DNA from: Crambe crambe
Lineage: Eukaryota > Porifera > Demospongiae > Poecilosclerida > Crambeidae
DNA length: 64,000 bases
Assembly: GCA_963924555.1 (NCBI GenBank)
Contig: OZ004594.1
Span: forward strand, 2,635,563-2,699,562
Direction: 5' to 3'
Shown piece by piece: positions 38,667 to 50,068 of the stretch. How positions within the stretch are numbered: the stretch's first letter is position 1; the number at the start of each line of letters is the position of its first letter. The notes under the pieces were generated by a model. That model made no database searches. It worked only from the letters and a program-made list of their open reading frames with translations, and was not told the DNA's origin. A program made the translations under genes and the position numbers.

Positions 38667-41564
38667 GCTAGTAGCTAGCTACTTCTTTTAAATGTAGGAA
38701 AGAGAGGTCTTTTGTTTGATTATAAACTGGCAAATGCTCCTAGAGTCCTAGCCTAGATTCGTACCCAGGCCTATTTTTGCAGGGGGGAGGGGACTAGGGC
38801 TAGGGCTAAGGGCTAAGGGCTAAGGGTTAGGGCTAGGGCTAGGGCTAGGGCTTGGGTATGAGGTTACTTTGAATCCATGAGTTCATGCATTAATCTAAAG
38901 GATAAGCATTTTATTAAGTTGCATATACCTCCATCGTAAATGGCATTTTGAAATGCCATGCTAGATCTCTCCCGAATTCCAAGCTTTTGTCTTGAGGGAC
39001 GTTTTACCAGCACTATCACCAGGAACACAATGAAGGCCAATATCAATAAAACCGCAACACACCCTCCCACAGCTCCTCCCACAACAGCACTGATGTTTGT
39101 GCCTGGTGATGCAATGTTAGCATTGCCGATGGTGGTATCTGGTGATAACTGGCCAGTAGTTGTGTTCATGGATGATATCTTGGTAGCCATTAATTTGGAG
39201 GATGTCTGAGTTATGGGTGGTTGAGAGGGAGTTGCAAGCAGCAGAGTAGAAATAAGAAGTGAGCGAGTTGAAGCTGTAGGTAACACCTCAGAGGAAGATG
39301 TAGACGGGGTGGTAGGCAGCTCAGAGGAAGTTGTGGGTGAGGTGGTGGAGGTTATGGAGGAAGTGATAGGTGGCACCATGGAGATTGTAGATGAGGTGTT
39401 AGGTAGTTCAGTGGAACTTGTATGTGAGGTGGTAGGAAGGGTTGTGGACGAGGTGGTAGGCAGCTCAGAGGAAGTTGTGGGTGAGGTGGTGGAGGAAGTG
39501 ATAGGTGGCACCATGGAGATTGTAGATGAGGTGTTAGGTAGTTCAGTGGAACTTGTATGTGAGGTGGTAGGAAGGTTTGTAGATGAGGTGTTAGGTAGTT
39601 CAGTGGAACTTGTATGTGAGGTGGTAGGAAGGGTTGTGGATGAGGTGGTAAGCAGCTCAGAGGAGGTTATTAGTGAGATGGTAGGGGGCTCAGTGAAAGT
39701 GGTTATAAGGGATATAGGTGGCTGAGTGGAGGTTGTAGTTAAGGTTGTAGATGGCTGAATAGGAGTCATAGGTGGTTGAGTGGGGGTTGGTGGAATGGAG
39801 ATAGTAGGAAGTAGAATAGAAGATGTAACTATGGGTTCCTCGGTGGTTTCTACTGCAGGTTCTGCATGAATTGAGAAATCATAATAGGTCAAAGGTCAGT
39901 TATATAAGCAACTAATTTTACCTATAAAAAAACGAAGCAAAAGAGTGCTGTCATTCACTTGTTCACTTGTAGCGAGATTCAACACAGTTCTGGGACGGAG
40001 TATTTCCAATGGTAGTAGAGAAGTTCGGTAGTACTCAATACGATATTCAGATGTGGAGGTGGTGAAGGCTAAAGGTCGGACATTTCCATTTGTTATCACA
40101 ACACCGAAGGCAAAACTTGAGGAGGGGAGTTGAAATCTGTTAAAGCTCCTAAGGGTTGTATTATCACAACAAATCTGCCTCATTCTTCTTGAAGTACATA
40201 TACTATTTGATGGAATAGTTCTTATGAAGATTCGTCTATTCACTCTGAAACTCATGCCGTTTCGAGTCAAGAATAGGATGCTGAAGACAGTTCTATTATT
40301 TCCTCTGTCTTCATTCCTTGCCTGGTAGCAGTACTGGAGAGACACCACAGTGCCACTGCAGTTACGTAATGGTGACTCAGGGGGGACTGTAAAGATATAA
40401 GTTACTCCTCTAGTTTGTGATCGAGTCAAATTTGCTCCACCACCAGTCCTGAAGTTAGCTGCATTCACATCATTGAAGTAGAAGTCAGGAATGTTGGGAG
40501 TATAGACCAGTCCATTTCGATCTGAGGAGGACTGGCATTGGAACAATGGAGAACTAGTGGTCTGAGGTCGTCCAGAGTCTTACATAATTATTAAAAGAAG
40601 ACAATATTATGTGACACAATAATTATGTATAAATTAACATTACCTATGAAAAATCGAAGCAAAAGGTAACCGTTGGTCACTTGAGTGATCTCATTGATGG
40701 TAGGTCCATTGGCGGCTCCTTGTGCAACTTGGTACTGCTCAACACTATACTTGGTGGTTGAGTTGGTGAAGGCTAAAGGTCGGACATTCACATTTGTTAT
40801 TTCTATACCAAAGGTAAAATTTGAGGAAGGAAGCTGAAAGCGGTCATAGATACTTAGAGAAGTGTTATCACAACAGATCTGTTCTATGTTATTTCGAGGA
40901 TCAGTGCATTTCCTGTCGGTTGGAATGGTTCGTATGGTAGTGTTTCTGATCACTGTGAAGTTGTTGATGCTATTTCGAGTCAAAAAAAGAAAGTTGAAGA
41001 CAGTTCTATTTCTTCCACTGTCTCTATTCCTTGCTTGGTAGCAGTACTGGAGAGACACCACAGTGCCACTGCAGTTACGCAATGGTGACTCAGAGGGGAT
41101 GGGAAAGATGTAAGTGACTCCATTTAATGATTGAGTCAGATTTCCTCTACTGAAGTTAGCTGCTGCATTCACATCATTGAAGTAGAAGTCAGGGATGTTG
41201 GGAGAGTAGAGCAGTCCATTTTGTTGTGAAGAGGACTGGCATTGGAATAGTGAAGAACTGGTGGTTTGAGTTTGACCAAATTCTAACGATCAATAACATT
41301 TATATTGAGATATTATTAGGGTAGCTAGCTATTGGAATCCACACGGTTAACCCTAGCCATAGCCCCCTAGCCCTAAATAATGAAAGCCATAATATGTACC
41401 CCAGTGTTTCATAATACCCTACCTACTCTACAGCCAATGGGCAAGTCTCCACTCAGGATCTAGGACTACAGACAGCTGTTACATAACTAACTCTACTAGT
41501 TGGCTGCTATCAAGAACTCACCAAATAGAAATAGTATCGCCAAAACCAGTGCTAGAGGACACAT
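35969..41564 (-). CDS. Receptor tyrosine kinase G (two ectodomains, long stalk)
   Basis: Thirteen exons: 41564-41522, 41282-40644, 40578-39922, 39861-38929, 38551-38430, 38271-38236, 38109-37994, 37929-37713, 37656-37438, 36668-36576, 36512-36399, 36337-36252, 36170-35969; 3477 nt, 1158 aa. Signal peptide MCPLALVLAILFLFG. Two ectodomains in separate exons, each with [11 protein letters not shown] and QICCDNT. A Thr/Ser/Pro stalk of over 200 residues with repeated SSTELPNTSST and SPTTSSELPTT units. Helix ([20 protein letters not shown]). Juxtamembrane: NAIYDGG, NDYCYAGIEP, EDIYVVPA; here the two exons separate in D, F and H are fused into 38109-37994. The kinase is complete ([35 protein letters not shown]). 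A 770-bp intron between the HRD and DFG exons holds spacer-like repeats. The tail ends LQTKYKLEQPAE. Confidence 0.88.
38585..38666. repeat. (ATT)n microsatellite, intron of gene G
   Basis: About 82 bases of uninterrupted TTA/ATT repeat in the intron between the membrane-helix exon and the first juxtamembrane exon of gene G. Confidence 0.95.
38785..38853. repeat. Telomere-like GGGCTA/GGGCTAA repeats
   Basis: A run of about ten units alternating ggcta(a)gg and ttaggg variants in a gene G intron. The closest standard repeat is TTAGGG, but most units carry C in place of T. Shorter stretches (ccctagccctagccccctaaccct) appear at 46148-46178 and 41350-41372. Confidence 0.7.
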
Positions 41565-41734
41565 ACTCGATGCTGCGGCCCAAGGTTTTTAGCTCACCCG
41601 GTACGTGTGTATGTGTACAGATGCGGGGGTGTGCTGAAATTCAAAAGGGGGTGGGGCAGAGTTGCAGCAGCATGCGCACGTACGTACATTATAATGAGGT
41701 CATGATTTGGGGAAGTCATGATTTGGGGAGCTTG

Positions 41735-41805
41735 TCTGTATCGGGTCTGTAAGTCCTTATACAGTTCCTGTTCAGTCCCCAGTTTGGTAGCCTCAGGGTG
41801 AACAA
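41735..41805 (-). pseudogene. Kinase tail exon fragment
   Basis: About 70 bases match the last exon of the family on the minus strand (HPEATKLG, then a gap, [11 protein letters not shown]), with an internal deletion removing the ADLLCG segment. A similar fragment sits at 46505-46590, at the equivalent place upstream of G2, so it was copied with the ectodomain block. Confidence 0.75.
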
Positions 41806-42499
41806 CACTAATTTAACTCATATCTTGTCTTCAGGTGTGGATTCACAAGGTTATCTGCTGTCTGCTGCTGTATAGCTATAATTTACTTATCAAGCACAAG
41901 AGGAAGCTTACTGCTGCGAACTTCAAAAGTGGATAGTTTGTCGAGTACACATATCTCGTTTTTGATAGTAGATACTCTAGCTACTAGGGATACACTGGGT
42001 GCAAACCTCGCTCACTCTTTACCACTTTTGCTATAATACGCGCGCATAGAATAGGAATGGGGAAATGGTATCCTGTGCAGGAAAAGTTATGTCGTTACTA
42101 AAGAAATAGCTACAATGTCAGAATCGAGTGAAACTTGGAGCCCAATGAAGATCATGATACACATGTTAAGAAGCTGTTGAAGTTAAGAAAATGATGATGT
42201 GAAGATGTGAAGAAAATGATATGTGAATACAGTACAGCAAAAACTCTTTTTTTGAAATTCTTTAGGTTGCATGACCACTAGCAGCCCTGTGTTGAGATTA
42301 CATAGCTCAGAGTGTAATTGTTTGCTATGCAGCTATTATTGTTTGCTTGTATGGATGTATTATTAGGTGCAAGTTTGACCATAACTACGAAGAAGAAAAT
42401 GATGATGCTCTAGAAAGTGAGATGTTGCAGAGATGGAAGTGGTCATCACTTCTATATGCAGTAATCTTTAGGTAGTGGTCATCACTTTATAAGTTCAAG

Positions 42500-42688
42500 A
42501 TGGCGGAAGATGCTCGAGAGTGGAGAAGTAGCTGGAAATATGGCTACATTTCACATTATGCTCTAGAAAGTGAGCGCTCTAAAAGGTGTTACAAAGTAAG
42601 TAAGGATGCAAAGTTTAGCGATCGGTTCTTGAAGCACATTGAAGATATGGCAGGAAGTATACCATGGTCGACCATTTGCTCGGAATAA
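42500..42688 (+). CDS. Small unassigned open frame, 62 aa
   Basis: An ATG in good context (caagATGG) opens 62 codons, beginning MAEDAREWRSSWKYGYIS and ending in TAA. Composition is charged and protein-like (many Lys, Arg, Glu, Ser, Tyr) rather than repeat-like, which is why I list it. No membrane segment, no recognised domain. It is one of very few plausible plus-strand frames. It could be the first exon of a gene on the plus strand, a transposon fragment, or chance. Confidence 0.25.
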   Translation: MAEDAREWRSSWKYGYISHYALESERSKRCYKVSKDAKFSDRFLKHIEDMAGSIPWSTICSE

Positions 42689-42739
42689 TAAGCAAGCAAT
42701 ATTAGATATATATGTTAATTAATTAAACACTATAGCTAG

Positions 42740-42945
42740 TCTATAGAACTCATAGTGACCCAGTTCGTTGTACATTGCCTGCAGGTCCCGATAAAATTGC
42801 TGTCCACACTGGGGGTCAACCCCTTGTCTGGCTGCCTCAGGGTGAACAGCTAGATCTATCCTCTTTGGACCACTGGATATCAGTGTCAGGGAGGGAGAGC
42901 TGTCTGGTGATTCCTGTAAAGTTAAGACGCTGGAAAGCTGTCATG
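42740..42945 (-). pseudogene. Old diverged kinase tail exon
   Basis: The minus strand reads a diverged last exon: [26 protein letters not shown], then PEAARQGVDPQCGQQFYRDL. Similarity to the other tails is clearly lower than among the intact genes, so this is an older paralogue. A small insertion near 42850 breaks the frame before the Pro-Glu-Ala. Confidence 0.75.
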
Positions 42946-43496
42946 AAAGCAAGAATACATAACGAACCTTAGATGGTATGGCAATTGTTGAGTAGACCTA
43001 TGGCTAGGATAGATTATAGCTAGCTTTATAGCTACACAGGATACCTATGAGTAAAATAAATTATAGCCAGCTTTAGCCTTATACTCAGGACATATGCCCA
43101 GGCTGTAATCAGCTATAGCTAAGAATCGGGGGCAAGCATGTATATTCAATAATATATGGCATGCTTCTCCCTGAACCCAGGCCAGTATTCTTTTCTTCTT
43201 CCTGAAATAATTATAGCTAACCCAGGCCAGTATACAATGGATGGTAGATAGAAACTTCCCATCCTGCTCCCTAGTGCACAGTACACCGAGTGGAACTTGC
43301 TGGAAGTGGTAGAAGGGGAAAGGCTTGAGGAGGACGGTGCTGATAATAGAAGTCTTCTTCCAAAGCAAAATGTAGGGCAGAACTCATGGAAAAAGTCATT
43401 AAAATTAAATATCAAATATGCACAGGCCAAGTAGCCACACTAGCACAAATCACATTCACAATGACAGACAACAATAACACATAATGTTACGATCTG

Positions 43497-46340
43497 TTAC
43501 ATTCTACCATTATTAGATAGTGCAATATGTCGCAGGAGATCTTGGATTTCTTGTTTTATAGCATTCCTCTGTGCATCTATCACTTCAGCAGTTGGACAGA
43601 CTCCAGGTGCTGTTCTTCGAGAAGAGATTACAGCTGGAGAGATTACAGCTGGAAGTGAGGAAAGCAAATCATGAGTAGCTACTCATGAAAACAAAGGAAA
43701 CATCTTTGCCGTTATAATTATCTCAGTTTAATAAAAAAATCATGCAGGATGTGGATTATCTATGTGGGATGGGGTCCCCAAAACCAGACCTGCTTCAGTT
43801 ATAAGATCTTCTATCTCAGTGGAGGGGATAGTAGCCTTGGTTAATTTACCAGAGGGAGTAGTAGCAACTGGTGTCCCTGTGGTTGGGATAGCAGTTGGAC
43901 TTTCAGTGGTGCTGATGGGGGTTCCAGTGGTGGGGGGAGTAGTTGAATCTCTAGTGGTGGTGGGGGTAGTAGTAGTAGTGGTGGGGATTTCAGTAGTGGG
44001 GGGAGTAGAAATAAGAAGTGAGCGAGTTGAAGCTGTAGGTAACACCTCAGAGGAAGATGTAGACGGGGTGGTAGGCAGCTCAGAGGAAGTTGTGGGTGAG
44101 GTGGTGGAGGTTATGGAGGAAGTGATAGGTGGCACCATGGAGATTGTAGATGAGGTGTTAGGTAGTTCAGTGGAACTTGTATGTGAGGTGGTAGGAAGGG
44201 TTGTGGACGAGGTGGTAGGCAGCTCAGAGGAAGTTGTGGGTGAGGTGGTGGAGGTTATGGAGGAAGTGATAGGTGGCACCATGGAGATTGTAGATGAGGT
44301 ATTAGGTAGTTCAGTGGAACTTGTATGTGAGGTGGTAGGAAGGTTTGTAGATGAGGTGTTAGGTAGTTCAGTGGAACTTGTATGTGAGGTGGTAGGAAGG
44401 GTTGTGGATGAGGTGGCAAGCAGCTCAGAGGAGGTTATTAATGAGATGGTAGGGGGCTCAGTGAAAGTGGTTGTAAGGGATATAGGTGGCTGAGCGGAGG
44501 TTGTAGTTAAGGTTGTAGATGGCTGAATAGGAGTCATAGGTGGTTGAGTGGGGGTTGGTAGAATGGAGATAGTAGGAAGTAGAATAGAAGATGTAGCTAT
44601 GGGTTCCTCGGTGGTTTCTATTGCAGGTTCTGCATGAATTGAGAAATCATAATAGGTCAAAGGTCAGTTATATAAGCAACTAATTTTACCTATAAAAAAA
44701 CGAAGCAAAAGAGTGCTGTCATTCACTTGTTCACTTGTAGCGAGATTCAACACAGTTCTGGGACGGAGTATTTCCAATGGTAGTAGAGAAGTTCGGTAGT
44801 ACTCAATACGATATTCAGATGTGGAGGTGGTGAAGGCTAAAGGTCGGACATTTCCATTTGTTATCACAACACCAAAGGCAAAACTTGAGGAGGGGAGTTG
44901 AAATCTGTTAAAGTTCCTAAGGGTTGTATTATCACAACAAATCTGCCTCCTACTTCCTATAGAAGTACATATACTATTTGATGGAATAGTTCTTATGAAG
45001 ATTCGTCTATTCACTCTGAAACTCATGCCGTTTCGAGTCAAGAATAGGATGCTGAAGACAGTTCTATTATTTCCTCTGTCTTCATTCCTTGCCTGATAGC
45101 AGTACTGGAGAGACACCACAGTGCCACTGCAATTATGTAATGGTGACTCAGGGGGGATAGTAAAGATATAAGTTACTCCTCTAGCTTGTGATTGAGTCAA
45201 ATTTGCTCCACGACCAGTCCTGAAGTCAGCTGCATTCCTATCATTGAAGTAGAAGTCAGGAATGTTGGGAGTGTAGACCTGTCCATTTCGGTCTGAAGAG
45301 GATTGGCATTGGAACAGTGGAGAACTAGTGGTCTGAGGTCGTCCAGAGTCTTACATAATTATTAAAAGAAGACAAAATAATATTATGTGACACGATAATT
45401 TAACATTACCTATGAAAAATCGAAGCAAAAGGGAACCATTGGTCACTCGAGCGGTCTCATTGATGGTAGGTCCATTGGCGGCTCCTTGTGCAACTTGGTA
45501 CTGCTCAACACTATACTTGGTGATTGAGTTGGTGAAGGCTAAAGGTCGGACATTCACATTTGTTATTTCTATACCAAAGGTAAAATTTGAGGAAGGAAGC
45601 TGAAAGCGATCGTAGATACTTAGAGAAGTGTTATCACAACAGATCTGGTCTATGTTATTTCGAGGATCAGTGCATTCACTATTGGTTGGAATGGTTCGTA
45701 TGGAAATGTTTCTGATCACTGTGAAGTTATTGATGCTATTTTGAGTCAAAAAAAGAAAGTTGAAGACAGTTCTATTTCTTCCTCTGTCTGCATTCCTTGC
45801 TTGGTAGCAGTACTGGAGAGACACCACAGTGCCACTGCAGTTACGTAATGGTGACTCAGAGGGGATGGTGAAGATGTAAGTGACTTTTCGACTCAGTGTT
45901 TGTGTCAGATTTGCACTACCATCAGTCCTGATGTTAGCTGCTGCATTCCTATCATTGAAGTAGAAGTCAGGGATGTTGGGAGAGTAGAGCAGTCCATTTT
46001 GTTGTGAAGAGGACTGGCATTGGAATAGTGAAGAACTGGTGGTTTGAGTGTGACCAAATTCTAATAATCAATAACATTTTACATTGAGATATTAGGGTAG
46101 ATAGGGTATTATGGAACATTAACATTTTCTTGGAATCCACGTCCACATGGTTAACCCTAGCCCTAGCCCCCTAACCCTAAATAATGAAAGCTGTTTCGTA
46201 ATACCCTACTCACTCTAGCCAATGGGCAAGTCTCTACTCGGGATCTAGGACTACAGCTACAGACAGCTTACTAACTGTACTGCTATCAAGAACTCACCGA
46301 ATAGAAATGGCATCGCCAATATCAGTGCTAGAGGATACAT
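43497..46340 (-). CDS. G2: two-ectodomain stalk protein, probably secreted
   Basis: Five exons fit in phase: 46340-46298 (signal peptide MYPLALILAMPFLFG), 46060-45410 and 45349-44690 (two ectodomains), 44629-43850 (Thr/Ser/Pro stalk), 43648-43497; 2286 nt, 761 aa. From the signal peptide to about 44000 it is a near-copy of gene G. Then the stalk becomes a different Thr-rich sequence (TPTTGTPVATTPSG) and, after a GTAAAT donor, a last exon encodes VCPTAEVIDAQRNAIKQEIQ, DLLRHIALSNNGRM and a stop. There is no membrane helix and no kinase. If the donor at 43850 is not used, the frame still ends at 43740 without a helix. The product should be a soluble relative of receptor G. The last exon resembles, from memory, a charged helical segment found in other uncharacterised sponge proteins; I cannot verify this. 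Alternatively a truncated pseudogene. Confidence 0.65.
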
Positions 46341-46499
46341 ACTCGACACTGCAGCCCAAGGTTTTTAGCTCACCAGGTACGTGTATATGTACAAATGCGG
46401 GGGTGTGCTGCTGAGATTCCAAAGGGGGTGGGGCAGAGTTGCAACAGCATGCGCATGCGCACGTCATCAATTAATTGCTCATGTATAAATGGAGCATCA

Positions 46500-47745
46500 G
46501 TTTCCTAAGTCCTTGGCTATGCACACAGGAGGTCAGTCCCCAGCTTGGTAGCCTCAGGGTGAACAGCTCTTTCCTACTCTGACCTAGTCTGGCATAGCAT
46601 TGCCCATGCTAACTCTGTACCACTTAGCTAAGCAAGGGCACAGGACTCCTGAAATGAGCAGTTGTCATAAATCAATAAACTGACTATAATAATTATACAC
46701 AATGCATACTGCTTGAATTTTGAAATTGCACATTGTGGAGAGAAAGAGCTAAGCCAGTGAGTGGTGACTGTTCTAGTATAGCTATTAATCTTCTCCAGTG
46801 AGATTTTTGAGGCTCAAAGTTGAGTAGCTACTAGCTAAGTAAGAAAAGGATCCTAGGTGTAGAGATGATTTAGCCTTTGGACGGAATATCGATGGGTTTC
46901 AGGGCTGTAGCCAGGATTTTAGAAAAGGGGTGGCTGAAGGACATCCGTGCACTTGTGTGGGGAAAAAGTTTTTCCATGGCCAAAGAGGCATTAGCTAGCT
47001 ATACACACTCTCCTGAGGGTTTCGTGGTGAGCACTTAAGGTACTTGTACACTGTAAAAACAAAAGTGTGTACTGCACACTAAATTATCCCAATACATTCG
47101 TGTCAACTGAATGTCAGAAGGTCATGGTGTTCACGCATCCTTAGCTACTATTCTTATGCTATAATTATTTCCTAAATCAAAGGGGGGGCTCAAGCCCGCT
47201 GAGCCACCTGCTGGCTACAGGCCTGGGTTTCATGTACGTATAGCTACTGTACAATCTAAACACAGCAGATCTCTAGTAGCAGAACAACAGTTGCCTATTT
47301 TTTGATCCCTCAACCTGTTGACCATCAAGTCTTGAAAACACCATCAGCCGACTGCCACATGGTGAATGGAATAACAGCTGTTATGTGTAACTGTTTGAGA
47401 TAAATTTTCCAGCATGATATCATGATGCTGTAGAGAGTACAGGGATACAAGGAGGAGACGAAACCCTGTGTCTATTGAGCACCTATACAGTATCACAGCT
47501 TAGTTACCTATAGCTATATTAATATATTAACATGTTGACATACTTTTATCTTTGCTCCTTATAAGGTTTATGTCCCACACTCCATATCTCATACATGAGA
47601 GCTCTATAGCTCCACGCATCACTAGCACTGGAGTACGTACTTCTTGTAGTAGAGAGCCAGCAGGAACACATCTTGTAAGTACTGGTATAGCTAGCTATAG
47701 CTACTGCCTCACACCAATACCTCAGGGGCTGGCCAAAGTCTAATG
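46500..47745 (-). pseudogene. Kinase C-lobe pseudogene, H-like
   Basis: Pieces of three exons in correct order on the minus strand: the [20 protein letters not shown] exon with an insertion (about 47560-47665), the CPRxLYSIM exon with deletions (about 47410-47475), and a tail fragment (about 46505-46590, HPEATKLG). At 47720-47735 the end of the DFG exon (APE) is joined directly to its beginning by a deletion. Intron and flank words match gene H (for example agagaaagagctaagc), so it derives from an H/I-type gene. The element at 46900-47225 is inserted within it. Confidence 0.8.
46900..47225. mobile_element. 326-bp element, CAGGGCTGTAGCCAG ends, GGTTT duplications
   Basis: Left end cagggctgtagccaggattt; right end ctggctacaggcctg, inverted. 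GGTTT flanks both sides (46895-46899, 47226-47230). It contains ggggggctcaagcccgct near the right end, like its relatives, and a half-copy of the palindromic element of 20417-20528. Confidence 0.75.
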
Positions 47746-48059
47746 ACTCACTCATTCATATGCCTGAAAGGGCTTATTAGGAAGAGAGTGACCACATCTC
47801 CATAAAGTAGGCTATTAAAGCAGTTTGGACATGTTGATTATGCAGTATGTATTATGACACTTTGGCTAGCCAGTGGTTGGAGTTCTTGATTACACTGGAC
47901 ACAACAAGTTTGTACCTGCTGTTGAATTCTGTGTCAGTGTCCAACTGGACTTTTTTGGCTTGCTATAGTTTTGGTGCTTCACTCAACATCGACTAAGCTA
48001 AGGTCCATGTATAGACATCATGGGTGTGGTCAGACTGCCCAACAAGGAGGTCCGACAAC

Positions 48060-48221
48060 CAGTGGTGTAGCCAAGCCAGGGCCTACCAGGGCACAGGCCC
48101 TGGCAGCACATGAATCTATTATCATAGGAGAATCTTAAAGCACAGTTTAATAATTCATGCTCAAGTCCAACATGAAACATAGCCATGCCCTAGGAATGGA
48201 AATAATCTGGCGACGCCACTG
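48060..48221. mobile_element. 162-bp hAT-like MITE, 7-bp duplications
   Basis: Left end cagtggtgtagccaag; right end, reverse-complemented, cagtggcgtcgccaga. CGACAAC flanks both sides (48053-48059, 48222-48228). CAGTGGCG-type ends and 7-8 bp duplications fit the hAT group. Confidence 0.7.
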
Positions 48222-49024
48222 CGACAACTGATGCAGTCTTTGGCCATCAAGCGGTTCCTAGACAAATGTCATATAGTTGTTCTATAGGCCTAGCCAACAC
48301 ATCATAGCTAGCATGTGATGTAAGTTGTAGCTCATCTTTATCATCTTTGTAACTGAATTCTCCTGCAAAGCTAAGAATAAAGTGATTGATCCTCACTTTA
48401 AAAAGATTATCAATCATTTGAATCTACATGGGGATCTACCAAGTTTCGATGTTGATTAATTTTCATGGAATTAACCACACTTTTTTTACATACTTATAGG
48501 AGTTCATAAAACTGAAATTTACAATGTTAGCTACATATTCATTTTGTGTACAGAGTGAATATCATAAAATTAATATTAATGTACTGACATGTTTCAGAGA
48601 GTGAAAGGTGACTTCCCAAACATTTCTTCCCAGTAATGTAGGCATACAAAACAACCCAAAAATGTAATAAACTGAGAAATAATTTTTTCATGTCAGTTAC
48701 CCTTTAATGTACTGACATGTTTCAGAGAGTGAAAGGTGACTTCCCAAACATTGGTAGGTAGTGATCCAACTATAGGTTAGCTATTCCCAAGGTCTATGAG
48801 CTCACAATGTAGTCTCTGGTGTTCCTCTTGGCAACATCACTGGAATCTGGAAAAATCTAGTGACTTGCCAACCACCCAACAGCCTTGCACAAGCATGAAA
48901 CACCCCATCACTGCCTCTAAAATTCCACCCATTATCCCACCTGTCACACCCAGCAAGGAACAAGCTTGCCCAAGCTGGATCATGTGAGCATTGCATAGCA
49001 CTTCCAGCACCTATTTCAAAAACA

Positions 49025-49420
49025 CAAGGTCACCAACAAGGTTACACATTCAAGGACCACAAGGGTCATAAACCTTACTATACACACTTATTTTCAAGGA
49101 CCACAAGGTCATAAACCTAACTACGCACACTTTTTTTTTTTAAGGATCACAAGGTCATAAACCTTACCACACACTTAACTATGTCAAGGACCACAAGGTC
49201 ATAAACCTTGCTATGCACTCTTCAAGGACCACAATGTCATAAACCTTACTACGCACACTTATTTTCAAGGACCACAAGGTCATAAACCTTACTATGCACA
49301 TTTATTTTCAAGGACCACAGGGGTCATAAACCTTACCACGCACACTTATTTTCAAAGACCACAAGGTCATAAAAATCTTACCACGCACTTGTAGCTATGT
49401 CAAGGACTACAAGGTTGTAT
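49025..49420. repeat. 43-bp minisatellite, about ten units
   Basis: Repeats of caaggaccacaaggtcataa followed by accttactacgcacacttatttt, with small indels. A variant first unit begins near 49020. No open frame runs through the array. Confidence 0.88.
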
Positions 49421-50068
49421 ACATTTTAACATTCTCATGGCAAGCCTTCCTCTCTCATGAAGAAGTATCCCGTGCAATACTTTTTCTTCGTGATACCAGT
49501 GAGATAGGGGGGCCTGGGAATGAGGCTAAGAGAAATAACTGACCAGCCATTCCTTGATGTCTCAGAAATGACCATGCAGGCATACATTTTGCTCATCTTT
49601 CTGCACTCTCTCTAGCCACCAGCTCAAGGTATTCACTCTCAGGCCCTCTAGCTCAACAACACTGGCTGGACAACATGTGCTCTATAGACTGGACCGTTTC
49701 TCCTGAGCTGCAGCTTTGAGAATTCCCAGAATCATGTAAAGAGATAGCCTCGAACCCAGCCTCTTTTTTCCTTTTTTGGGGGGCTAGTAAAGAGACTGTC
49801 TCCTATAGTAATTCCCAACAGTAGAACTACTCTTAGCTGGATGCACTAGGGTCTTGGCAGGACCTCCAAATATATACATATAACAGATTCAATTTCAACC
49901 ACATGATGACATGATGCACATGAAAAATTAATGATGTCATAGCTAAGGAAAACAATTCACACTCACACAGTACAGTTATGTATGGATCCGTTACATTGTA
50001 TAGCTAATGAAGTATCAGTTAGCTAGCTAATGGGAACAAGGATTATTCACACACATTATAAGGATCAT

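Larger units (their letters stand above)
41565..43496. other. Spacer between G2 and G with kinase-tail fossils
   Basis: No intact gene. It contains two decayed kinase tail exons (41735-41805 and 42740-42945, listed separately) and a small plus-strand open frame at 42500-42688. The rest is AT-rich. The upstream flank of G (about 41565-41700) matches that of G2 (46341-46460). Confidence 0.5.
47746..50068. other. Spacer with repeats, no gene
   Basis: No gene is supportable. It contains the hAT-like element at 48060-48221, a direct duplication of about 48 bases (near 48580-48627 and 48706-48752, tactgacatgtttcagagag), and the 43-bp minisatellite at 49025-49420. Open frames here are short and lack protein-like character. 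Confidence 0.6.

Noticed and set aside
43045..43430. Overlapping minus-strand frames downstream of G2 as a further G2 exon
   Set aside because: They contain hydrophobic stretches, but no acceptor and phase combination linked them convincingly to G2, and G2 already ends in a stop at 43497.
49025..49420. Regular repeat spacing suggesting a CRISPR array
   Set aside because: Whole 43-bp units repeat with no unique spacers, the units are imperfect, no cas genes are present, and the DNA is clearly eukaryotic.
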